From an uncultured Actinomyces sp. (GTDB lineage: Bacteria > Actinomycetota > Actinomycetes > Actinomycetales > Actinomycetaceae): a stretch of 18,885 bases of DNA. Shown one piece after another: positions 1-7,111 of the stretch. The position numbers and the translations under genes were made by a program. A model generated the notes under the pieces. That model was not told the DNA's origin, searched no databases, and saw nothing but the letters and a program-made list of their open reading frames with translations. Positions within the stretch are counted from its first letter, which is position 1; every line of letters starts with the position of its first letter. The stretch covers positions 1 to 18,885 of the forward strand of contig CALHID010000028.1 of NCBI GenBank assembly GCA_938030835.1, read 5' to 3'.

Positions 1-1044
1 GCGCTCATTGCTCCTCGTTTTGCAGCAAAGTTTTCGCTTCCTTGGTGGGCAATGCTCACGGTCGGGGCTTTGTCCTTGCTGCTGTGCCTGCTCGTGCTCT
101 ACCAGCGCCGCGTGCACACCAACGCGGGACTGCTGTGTGCGTGGACACTGAGCGCGGGGATTTCCTTCCTTGGGCTGCTCCCGGCGTTGGGCAACGCGCG
201 AATCTACGCCGAGGCCTCGCAGATCATGACGATGTCGCAGGTTGCCGCGCTTCTCTTCCCCCTGTGGGGCGCGACCGGCGTGGCGCTTGGCCTGTGGCTG
301 TGGCGCAGCACTCCCCTGAGCAGCGCACACGCAGTGAGCTGGGGACTCCTCACGGGTTGCGCGACGGTTTTAACCTTCCTTAATGCGCCTCTTCATCGCG
401 TCGCTCCTTTTGCTATTGCTTTCGCTGTTTGCGCGATTACCGCATCGCCGAGTCTCTCGGTGCGGATTCCCGCCACGCAGTTGCTCGACATGCCGCTGGT
501 GACGACTTCAGCGCCGACTGTCCGTTCCCCCGAGGTCCCCTCCCCCTCACGTATCACGGGTCGACGCGTGAACCGAACCGTCACCGACGCAACCTCGCGC
601 ACACGCTTGGTGCAGTACGTGAGCTTGGGCTTGATCTTTGTCGGTGCGCCAGTTATTTACTCGATGGTTGGAATTCATTCGCCCCAGCAGATCGCGTGCC
701 TCGTGTTGGTCTGCGCCTCGGTGATCGCGCTGGTTGTCGTTCCCCGCGAGCGCCGCTGGGCGTCCTCGCGTGTGGTTCCTCGCGTGGGCGCGCTGATTTT
801 GCTTGCGACACTGTTGATCTCACCCGCTTCGCGAGACCTGGTCGGCAATGCCTATGCTGCGGCTGCTCTGGTCGTGCTGGGCTGTGCGTCGCTCATGTGG
901 ACTCGCATGCGCGCCGAACAGGACCATTCGCCTTTAATTGGGCGTTTTGCTGATATTTTCCAGGCGCTTTCATTGACCGTTATTTTCCCGGCCTCTTTCT
1001 TCGCTGCGGACCTCTTTGACCTCATTCGACAGGTGGCATCATGA
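1..1044 (+). CDS. eccD: EccD-type T7SS membrane protein, C-terminal part (5' end outside window)
   Basis: The reading frame is open from base 1 to the TGA at 1044 (347 visible residues), so the gene starts upstream of the window; the ATG at 52 is probably internal. The protein is almost wholly hydrophobic, with about nine to ten membrane segments interrupted by one polar loop near residues 155-210. That loop, beginning SPSLSVRIPA, matches the mid-protein loop of EccD, and the ending RFADIFQALSLTVIFP followed by a last helix resembles the EccD C-terminus and that of the second EccD at 8650-9960. EccD is the integral membrane channel component of actinobacterial ESX/T7SS machines and usually carries an N-terminal ubiquitin-like domain, which would lie off-window here. 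The stop overlaps the next start (ATGA), so the FHA protein is translationally coupled. The family call rests on topology and end motifs; another polytopic T7SS-locus protein is possible. Confidence 0.7.
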   Translation, partial: ALIAPRFAAKFSLPWWAMLTVGALSLLLCLLVLYQRRVHTNAGLLCAWTLSAGISFLGLLPALGNARIYAEASQIMTMSQVAALLFPLWGATGVALGLWLWRSTPLSSAHAVSWGLLTGCATVLTFLNAPLHRVAPFAIAFAVCAITASPSLSVRIPATQLLDMPLVTTSAPTVRSPEVPSPSRITGRRVNRTVTDATSRTRLVQYVSLGLIFVGAPVIYSMVGIHSPQQIACLVLVCASVIALVVVPRERRWASSRVVPRVGALILLATLLISPASRDLVGNAYAAAALVVLGCASLMWTRMRAEQDHSPLIGRFADIFQALSLTVIFPASFFAADLFDLIRQVAS

Positions 1045-2435
1045 GCGAGCTTCGTATTACTCCGGTTCAGGTTCCCGTTTCTCAGGCACGGGGCGTGGAC
1101 GAGATGGGCTTTGCCGGACAGCCGAGCTACCCTGGCCAGCCTGATTTTGGCGCTTCCATGGGATTCCCGGGACAGCCGGGGGCTTTTGCTGCGCCCACTC
1201 CGACACCGCGCAGCTACGCGGCAGCTGCGAGCGGCGGTGCGCTTGCAGCTGCTTACCTAATCGACGTGGTGTGTTTTGCGGTGCTCACGGCCTTGGCATG
1301 GTGGGTGTATCCCTCGTTGCCCGTTGTTGTGATTGTGGCCTGCGAGCTGTGGATTATTGCGACTTTCATTCGTGCGCGTTCGGGACGTACTCCCGGTGCT
1401 TTTGCTATGCAGATCGCTGCTATTTCTACGCAGCCAACTCCCAGCGAGCGCGGGATGGAGTTCGACCGAGCACCGGGTTTGGGCAGGCAGAGCGCTCATA
1501 GCTTCATTATGTTGCTTTTGCACGCAACGGTCGTTGGACCGGTGATCACGTGGGCTATTGCTCGAGATGGCCAAACCTGGGTTGATCGCGTGTGTGGCAT
1601 GGGGAACCTCGATATTCGCGCGAGCCGTTCTGGTGCTTCTGAGGCTGTTTTCGCCTCGCGCAATGCTGCCACGAACGAGGCCGCGGCTGGCTCAGTTGCT
1701 GCGTCTTCCCCTGCTCATCAGTGGGCTGGTCCTTCTGCTTCTCCCGAGGCCACGCCTAGCTCAGTTGCCGCGCCTTCGCCCGCTCCGATGGCTCCGCCTA
1801 CGACTGCCCCCGTCCAAGCTGCTCTGCCTTCAGTGCCTGTGTCCGCGCAGGATCCGATAGCTATGCCCGCTCCGGCTCCTACCGGGGCACCGGTGGAAGC
1901 ACCGATTGCCGCTCCCGCGCCTACAGGCGCACCTGTTTCGATGGCCGCTCCAACTGTTTCGGCGCCCGTTCAGCAACCGGTTCCACCGGCAGGGCCTGCT
2001 GTTCCCGCACGGCATGGCGGGGCCTCGGCAACGCCGAAGGTTCCCCATGCGCCAACCCCGCAGACAAGCGCGCCGCAGCAGGCCGCGCCGAGGCCGTCTT
2101 TCGCCTCGGCACCGACGCTGGCAATCATTGTTGATGACGGGCAGCGCATTGAGGTGAATGCTCAGATTGTTCTGGGGCGAGCACCCGAGCAGACTCCTGC
2201 GGACGCTCAGGCCATTGCGATTTCAGACTCGACGCGTTCGCTTTCACGCACGCACCTGCGCGTTGCGCCCGCCGACGGCGAGGCCCTGTGGATCGAGGAC
2301 ACTTTCTCAGCGAATGGAACGCGGTTGCAGGCGCCCGACGGCTCAACCCAGCCGCTGCCCCGTGGGCAGCGCGTCAAGGTCCCGGTTGGGACCGTGCTCT
2401 TGCTGGGTGAGCGCAGGCTGTCGGTTAGTCGATAA
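1041..2435 (+). CDS. RDD membrane domain / FHA domain fusion protein
   Basis: A 464-residue protein whose ATG overlaps the upstream TGA by four bases. It has a Gly/Pro-rich N-terminus with repeated GQP motifs (residues 26-47), an RDD-type membrane domain (about 57-190, three hydrophobic helices, ending DGQTWVDRVCG), and a long Ala/Pro-rich linker (about 200-355) with a near-repeated APAPTGAPV unit. A C-terminal FHA domain (about 360-460) follows. The FHA signature is intact: LGR (R380), S402-R403-T404-H405 and N425-G426. FHA domains bind phospho-threonine peptides. The likely role is a membrane-tethered reader of Ser/Thr kinase phosphorylation acting on the T7SS, with the kinase at 12620-14647 as a candidate partner (inference). 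Its 3' end overlaps the convergent hydrolase gene by 11 bases. Confidence 0.88.
   Translation: MSELRITPVQVPVSQARGVDEMGFAGQPSYPGQPDFGASMGFPGQPGAFAAPTPTPRSYAAAASGGALAAAYLIDVVCFAVLTALAWWVYPSLPVVVIVACELWIIATFIRARSGRTPGAFAMQIAAISTQPTPSERGMEFDRAPGLGRQSAHSFIMLLLHATVVGPVITWAIARDGQTWVDRVCGMGNLDIRASRSGASEAVFASRNAATNEAAAGSVAASSPAHQWAGPSASPEATPSSVAAPSPAPMAPPTTAPVQAALPSVPVSAQDPIAMPAPAPTGAPVEAPIAAPAPTGAPVSMAAPTVSAPVQQPVPPAGPAVPARHGGASATPKVPHAPTPQTSAPQQAAPRPSFASAPTLAIIVDDGQRIEVNAQIVLGRAPEQTPADAQAIAISDSTRSLSRTHLRVAPADGEALWIEDTFSANGTRLQAPDGSTQPLPRGQRVKVPVGTVLLLGERRLSVSR
1865..1950 (+). repeat. Short coding repeat in the Ala/Pro linker
   Basis: Two imperfect copies of a segment encoding APAPTGAPV lie about 48 bases apart inside the FHA/RDD gene. 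They are the clearest repeats in a linker made almost wholly of Ala, Pro, Thr and Ser. Such linkers are flexible spacers between membrane and signalling domains and tend to vary in length between strains. Confidence 0.5.
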
Positions 2436-4209
2436 TCGGAGCGCCGATAAGCTGACGTCTACCACCAGCGACAATGCGGCCCATGTCACGGAGCGTTTGC
2501 GTGCCTGGCTCCATGTAGACGCTGTGATTACTAAGGACTTTTAGTAAATCCTCGGGGCGACCAATACCTAGTTGACTAACTGACATTGTGTCCACGTACC
2601 CTTTGCCTCCAGTGGCATCATTCGAAAGATGCACAAAACCAGAATCCGGAGACATCGGATCCATCCCAAGATCGCCTACTCTAAACAATTCCGTCCAAAT
2701 GGGCCCAAGTATTGCATAGGATAGGATGCGACCTTTAAAACCTGCACCCTGAACACTGTCCCCAAACGGCACACCCAAAACAAATCGATGTCCCTTCGGA
2801 ACGTGAATTTGTGCAGGGTCGTAAGTTCCCATTCCTGGAGAGCCAAACAATATTTCATTGTCAACGACGCCGTCTGCAATCTTTGTCGTTGCCATTCCGG
2901 AAACGACTGAACCATAAGAGTGCCCGAGCAAGGTCATATTTGCATCCCCAGCGCCATACTTACGGGATGCATTCACCCCTGTTAAGAAACCGGCCAGCTT
3001 ATCCGATCCCTTATCAGCTAAATCGGGGGTCGCAATCTTCGCATTTTCCGTCATGTCAAGGGAAGGTGCAGGAGGAGCCTCGTATCCCAGCCATGAGACC
3101 ACTGCCACATCTTTTGTATCGATGTTCCCCTCTGCAGCTGCCGCGTTTCGCAGGTTCGTGCCCCGAGTAATTTCATTTTTAAGCATATCTTGCACCGTCG
3201 TTCCGATACCCGGAACGACGGTTGCAACATTCTTCGCATGGTCAACATCACCTTGGGCTACGGCAGCCAGCACGCGTCCATTCTCTTCTTGGAGGGTCAG
3301 CAAAGAAAACGCTTCACCTTTTGCCCCATGCTGATAGCTCTCAAGGGGAATCCGCCCCTTCTCCTTCAGCGCAACTTCAACCGCATCATAGGCAGCAAGC
3401 CTCGCCTTAGCTTGTTCAAGACGCGCGTAGGCATCAGCGCTTAGGTTGAGATCATCTTTAACTTTTTCATACTCGATACTGCATTTATCGACTTCATCCT
3501 GTGCTGCTTGCTTAAGTTTTGGTAGGCGGAGACGATTCGCACGGTCTCGCGCCCACGCCTCAACACCGTCAGCATTACCGATGAGCTCGGGGTAGGTGTC
3601 GCAAAGATATCTCTTTTGTTCTGGAGACTGTTGCGACCAATACTTCGCCCGCTCTTCCGTCGGCATGTTCTTGAAAGTCTCTTGCTCAGCTGCGGACAGA
3701 GCATGGACACCCTTGTTCGAATACTTCGCTGAAGAGACGTTCATCCCCGTCGTTGTTAAAAGTGCGTAGAAGGCATCATCAACCTTCTCTGCTTCTGCAA
3801 GCGCCTGCCGAATAAAAGGAGTAACTTCAGATGATTTGTCCGGCTCGCCCGATTGAGGAGGACGCGGACTAAATGGAATGCCGTTGTCTCCAATCATGCA
3901 TCCCCGAGCTGCCGCGGCCGATTGAGCAGCGTGAACCAGAGAGCGCACATGTTCGACAGAAGAGACTGTCTTTGTAACTGCGCCGCGAACTTCTTCCATC
4001 TGCTCTGAGATCCCACGCAACGCTGCATGAGCAGTACCCATTGCCGAGCGCAGTGCATCGGCAGTTTGCCCCTCACCTTGGAAGCTATTTTGGCGATTTT
4101 CAAGTGTCGCAACTTGCTGATCGATTGTTTGCTTCCTCGAATTCAGCGTTTCGGCATAGCTCGATAGCGCTTCAGAATTCCAAAGTTTAATATCTGACCA
4201 CGTAGGCAT
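2425..4209 (-). CDS. T7SS effector-like alpha/beta-hydrolase (DUF1023 type) with WXG-like N-terminal domain, copy 1
   Basis: I start this gene at the ATG at 4209 (594 residues). A longer TTG start at 4227 is possible, but the ATG has a GGGGAG-like ribosome site and aligns with the paralogue (MPTW here, MSLTW there). Residues 1-110 form a helical hairpin like the WXG/LXG-type targeting domain, with SFQGEG where W-x-G would be. A conserved block ERAKYWSQQS...LIGNADGV...RDRANR follows (about 195-250), typical of DUF1023 hydrolases, then the hydrolase fold with nucleophile GHSYG (S431), candidate acid in GDSVQG (D484) and histidine in NHSVY (H562). There is no signal peptide, as expected for a T7SS substrate. 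The natural substrate is unknown; lipid or ester hydrolysis is inferred. Base composition is more A/T-rich than copy 2, and no lipoprotein gene follows: the 3' end overlaps the FHA gene by 11 bases. Confidence 0.85.
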   Translation of the reverse strand: MPTWSDIKLWNSEALSSYAETLNSRKQTIDQQVATLENRQNSFQGEGQTADALRSAMGTAHAALRGISEQMEEVRGAVTKTVSSVEHVRSLVHAAQSAAAARGCMIGDNGIPFSPRPPQSGEPDKSSEVTPFIRQALAEAEKVDDAFYALLTTTGMNVSSAKYSNKGVHALSAAEQETFKNMPTEERAKYWSQQSPEQKRYLCDTYPELIGNADGVEAWARDRANRLRLPKLKQAAQDEVDKCSIEYEKVKDDLNLSADAYARLEQAKARLAAYDAVEVALKEKGRIPLESYQHGAKGEAFSLLTLQEENGRVLAAVAQGDVDHAKNVATVVPGIGTTVQDMLKNEITRGTNLRNAAAAEGNIDTKDVAVVSWLGYEAPPAPSLDMTENAKIATPDLADKGSDKLAGFLTGVNASRKYGAGDANMTLLGHSYGSVVSGMATTKIADGVVDNEILFGSPGMGTYDPAQIHVPKGHRFVLGVPFGDSVQGAGFKGRILSYAILGPIWTELFRVGDLGMDPMSPDSGFVHLSNDATGGKGYVDTMSVSQLGIGRPEDLLKVLSNHSVYMEPGTQTLRDMGRIVAGGRRQLIGAPIID

Positions 4210-4230
4210 TTCGTCTCTTCTCCCCAAACT

Positions 4231-4581
4231 TTAGGCGACCGCAAAAACTTGGGCAGTACGACGACCCGTACTTCCACTGACAACAACACTTCGACTATTC
4301 CCTACAGCCTGGGTGTTCTGCTGCTCGGTGAGTTGCAAGTTCACTCCTGCTGCCTTCGCCGCGCTGGCAAGTTCGTAGAGTGCCTTCGAGTGGGCGACAA
4401 GAAGAGATCTAAAACAGTCCTCAGTCGTGGAGGCACCCTTAATTGCCCGCGATCCTCGCATTGCAGTCTCGACAGCCTCAGAAAAATCATTAATCTGTGC
4501 GCCTTGAAGCTCAGATGCCACACTACTTAGGTCCTGTGACGCGGAGTCATACTCCGCCGAAACGCAATTGATAACAGCCAT
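4231..4581 (-). CDS. Small helical T7SS-associated protein (EspC/Lap-like), copy 1
   Basis: The start at 4581 gives 116 residues (MAVINCVSAEYD...). It is chosen over an upstream in-frame start at 4608 because GGGAGG lies seven bases before it and because it matches the paralogue start MTVINVVAGEYG. The protein is predicted to be two long helices followed by a short polar tail, with no W-x-G motif and no signal peptide. The C-terminal helix, ELASAAKAAGVNLQLTE, is shared with the copy at 7112-7675. Size and layout resemble EspC-family T7SS targets or the Lap helper proteins encoded next to LXG toxins; a role as secretion partner or chaperone of the hydrolase 21 bases downstream is inferred. I cannot assign a family with certainty. 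Confidence 0.75.
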   Translation of the reverse strand: MAVINCVSAEYDSASQDLSSVASELQGAQINDFSEAVETAMRGSRAIKGASTTEDCFRSLLVAHSKALYELASAAKAAGVNLQLTEQQNTQAVGNSRSVVVSGSTGRRTAQVFAVA

Positions 4582-4619
4582 CGCGCAACCTCCCATAAGA
4601 AACAGCACTAGTAAAAAAC

Positions 4620-4635
4620 CAGTCAGCCTTGACTG
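4620..4635. promoter_or_regulatory. Dyad CAGTC-N6-GACTG upstream of small gene copy 1
   Basis: A perfect inverted repeat, CAGTC-AGCCTT-GACTG as read on the plus strand, lies with its near edge 38 bases before the ATG at 4581. The same spaced dyad occurs 36 bases before the paralogous start at 7675. Read on the minus strand, the innermost bases also pair (a 6-bp stem with a four-base loop) and are followed by a run of T residues. The element could therefore be an operator, a leader attenuator, or a terminator for transcripts leaving the lipoprotein gene. The choice cannot be made from sequence alone. Confidence 0.5.
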
Positions 4636-4751
4636 AAAATATTGAATTCATTTATGTATCGACTGGATTCTCTTTACCAGCACAACACATTTGTTGCTCC
4701 GATCACACTAGCATTGCTGAACAGATGGTTCAACATTGCCAAGAAAATTGA

Positions 4752-5381
4752 TCAGTCTTCCGGGATGTCGATATCGACGCGCCCCGCGATGAAATCACGC
4801 GGGTTCTCCGTCGTCCCATCCGAGGGACGCAAACCCGTCTGATAACGCATCAAGGTCGCTTTCCCCTCATGAACGGTCACATACAAGAAGCCGCCATTGA
4901 CCGGGTCACTCCACGACAACTGACGCACACCACCCTTGTCCGACCCCAACTCATAATCAGAGTAGGTTTCAGACAAGACCTCGCGCCCGATCCTCTCAAC
5001 CTCAGGAACGGGAACATAAGGACCAGCAACATCTTGCCCCACAAGCTCCCACGCTGGCTGCTCACGGCCTGACGACTGGTCAGTTTCCTTATTGATCGCC
5101 GACCCAAAACTGCGCGCTTCCCACGCACCTCCGCCACCGGCCTCGGCAAGGCGACGACGGAACTCAAGAATCTTCGGTTCCTCATCACGCTGAAACGCCT
5201 GAATGGACTGACGCTGCTCCAGGGGGAGGCTTCCATCCCAATAGACCATGCTTGTTGCCTTTCCGCTCTCTGATGGTGACGCTGACTGCGTTGTCACACT
5301 CTGGGGCTTAAGGAAGGGCGAACATGCGGCTAGGGCCAGCACACACACTGCCCCCAGCACAGGCCGCCACAACGCGCGCAT
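4752..5381 (-). CDS. Predicted lipoprotein, candidate immunity protein for hydrolase copy 2
   Basis: A 209-residue protein with a lipoprotein signal peptide: positively charged start (MRALWR), hydrophobic core, and lipobox L17-A18-A19-C20, followed by a Ser/Thr-rich spacer. The mature domain (about 45-209) has a charged helical stretch, then a likely beta-rich end with the segment NGGFLYVTVHEGKATL. I recognise no family. Its ATG overlaps the hydrolase TGA by one base (TGATG), so its translation is tied to hydrolase copy 2 made just upstream. A lipid-anchored protein on the outer face of the membrane, encoded directly after a T7SS lipase-like effector, fits an immunity role like that of TilA for TslA in Staphylococcus aureus. 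A chaperone or an unrelated envelope function remains possible. Hydrolase copy 1 has no such neighbour after it. Confidence 0.8.
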   Translation of the reverse strand: MRALWRPVLGAVCVLALAACSPFLKPQSVTTQSASPSESGKATSMVYWDGSLPLEQRQSIQAFQRDEEPKILEFRRRLAEAGGGGAWEARSFGSAINKETDQSSGREQPAWELVGQDVAGPYVPVPEVERIGREVLSETYSDYELGSDKGGVRQLSWSDPVNGGFLYVTVHEGKATLMRYQTGLRPSDGTTENPRDFIAGRVDIDIPED

Positions 5382-7087
5382 CAGCGCTTCACCCCCGCAG
5401 CGACGCGACCGATATCCTGTAGCGTTTCGGTGCCATCTTCCAAATAGATACTGTGGTTATCGAAATTGAAATTAAACGGCTTACTTGCGGGCGCATCCTT
5501 GTTGTATTTCGGCGAGCCTGTCGCATCGTCCGAGAGGTGAGTAAACCCTGAATCAGAGTCCATGGGGTTCTTACCCAAACTACCGACGATTCCGCCTCTG
5601 ATTGCGCCCATACCCTGGACACTATCACCCTTCGGGACGCCCGAGACCCACAGATGATTTTGATCAACGTGGTAGTTTTTCGCATCGTAGGTCCCCATAC
5701 CGGGAGAACCACACAGGACAAGGTCATCGATAACGCCGTACTTGACCTTTGTTGCCGCCATGCCAGAGGTACTCGAGCCATAGGAATGGCCGACGAGAGT
5801 CATGTGCGCATCGCCCGCGCCGTAGTCACGCGATGCCTGCATACCGTTCATGAAACCAGCCAAACGGTCTGAACCCGCTTGAGCGAGGAAGGGGGAAACG
5901 ATCCCTGGAATATTCTGAGGCTGCTTCCAATCAGCCTTACCCGGGGCGTCATAGCCCAGCCAGGCAACAGTCGCGACATCACGTGCAGAGAGGTTCCCTT
6001 GAGCCATCGCAGCGCTACGGAGGTTTTTGGTTTGTCGCATGTAATCACCCATGCTGCCTTCGACTGTCGTGCCGATACCGGGGACAAAAGTCGCCACATT
6101 CTTCGCATGATCGACGTCGCCTTGCCCCATCGCAGCTTTGACTCGCCCGCCATCGTTTTGAAGAGTCAGGAGCGATACAGGATCCCCCTTCGTCCCGTGC
6201 TGGTAGTCCTCAAGGCTTATGCCCTTGTCGAGCTGTTCTTGCACGGCAGCATAGGCTTTTACTGCCTTCTCTGCCTTATCCAGCTCAGTCAGATAGTACG
6301 CACGGGTATTGCCATCGATCCACGGGCTCTTCAGGAGCTCCGTGTACGTGGAGACATTGTCCTCGGCTTCCTTTTTCGGCCCAGGGAGGCGATTCCTGTT
6401 CGCGCGGTCCCGTGCCCAGCCCTCAACGCCGTCTGCATTACCGATCAGATCCGGGTACTTGTCACACAGATGCTGTTTCTGCGCCTCAGATTGCTGCGAC
6501 CAATACTTCGCACGCTCCTCGGGCGTCATCTTCTTGAACTTCTTCTGTTCTGCATCCGAGAGATCATGCGTCTGCGTCGAAGTCGATTTCGCGGTACTCC
6601 CCGGCGTCCCGACGGTTTTTAACCGTGCGTTCAACGTCGTGTCGGCAGTATTGGCCAAGTCGACCGCCTGCCCCACTAATCGATTAACCGAGGCTTCGGT
6701 GCTCTGCCGCGTGTACTGGCTCATCGAGTTCCCAGGAGGATGACATGTCGCTATCCCCGCCGCAGAAATCGTGCAATGTGTCGAGGACGCCTGTTGCAGC
6801 GCCACTTTGACCGCGCTCTCAACCTGGGAAACGTCGCCCGATGCAACTTTGACGGCCTCTTGGATTTCTAGAAGGTCATCGGCGAGCGTCGTCAGTTCCT
6901 TGTGAGCAATGCCCATCTTCGCACGCAGCGCATCTGCAGTTGCTCCCTCACCCTTGAAGGAAGTCATGTGCGCCTGAAGAGCATCAGCTTGCTTCACGAC
7001 AGTATCTCGCCTAGCACCAACCGTCCCCGCATAGGTGGATAAACCTGTTGAATTCCAGGTTTTGATCTGGCCCCACGTTAACGACAT
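5381..7087 (-). CDS. T7SS effector-like alpha/beta-hydrolase (DUF1023 type) with WXG-like N-terminal domain, copy 2
   Basis: A 568-residue paralogue of the gene at 2425-4209, with ATG at 7087 preceded by TGGAGG. The N-terminal helical domain (about 1-110) starts MSLTWGQIKTWN and carries SFKGEG at the W-x-G-like turn. The DUF1023-type block EERAKYWSQQS...LIGNADGV...ARDRANR lies near residues 185-240. Catalytic candidates are S435 in GHSYG, D488 in GDSVQG and H545 in NHSIY, in the usual Ser-Asp-His order of alpha/beta-hydrolases. No signal peptide is seen. Upstream, 24 bases away, is its small helical partner gene; downstream, a lipoprotein starts on its stop codon. Compared with copy 1 it lacks a hydrophobic insertion after the acid residue and is richer in G+C. 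A secreted lipase or esterase is the best guess; substrate unknown. Confidence 0.87.
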   Translation of the reverse strand: MSLTWGQIKTWNSTGLSTYAGTVGARRDTVVKQADALQAHMTSFKGEGATADALRAKMGIAHKELTTLADDLLEIQEAVKVASGDVSQVESAVKVALQQASSTHCTISAAGIATCHPPGNSMSQYTRQSTEASVNRLVGQAVDLANTADTTLNARLKTVGTPGSTAKSTSTQTHDLSDAEQKKFKKMTPEERAKYWSQQSEAQKQHLCDKYPDLIGNADGVEGWARDRANRNRLPGPKKEAEDNVSTYTELLKSPWIDGNTRAYYLTELDKAEKAVKAYAAVQEQLDKGISLEDYQHGTKGDPVSLLTLQNDGGRVKAAMGQGDVDHAKNVATFVPGIGTTVEGSMGDYMRQTKNLRSAAMAQGNLSARDVATVAWLGYDAPGKADWKQPQNIPGIVSPFLAQAGSDRLAGFMNGMQASRDYGAGDAHMTLVGHSYGSSTSGMAATKVKYGVIDDLVLCGSPGMGTYDAKNYHVDQNHLWVSGVPKGDSVQGMGAIRGGIVGSLGKNPMDSDSGFTHLSDDATGSPKYNKDAPASKPFNFNFDNHSIYLEDGTETLQDIGRVAAGVKR

Positions 7088-7111
7088 TGTTGTTCCTCCA
7101 CTACGCCTGAA

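Noticed and set aside
4210..4227. TTG start for hydrolase copy 1, adding six residues
   Set aside because: The ATG at 4209 has a better ribosome site and aligns with the start of the paralogue.
4750..4757. GATCAGTC at the 3' end of the lipoprotein gene, identical to one arm of the dyad at 7709-7730
   Set aside because: Only a half-site is present, with no matching second arm in place; eight bases can recur by chance.
4642..4842. Plus-strand frame of 66 codons across the gap before the small gene copy 1
   Set aside because: It runs antisense into the lipoprotein gene, has no ribosome site and no recognisable domain; the gap is better explained as a promoter region.
5879..6622. Open frame of 247 codons on the plus strand inside hydrolase copy 2
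   Set aside because: It is antisense to a gene with conserved motifs and a paralogue; the translated product resembles no family and is a codon-bias shadow.
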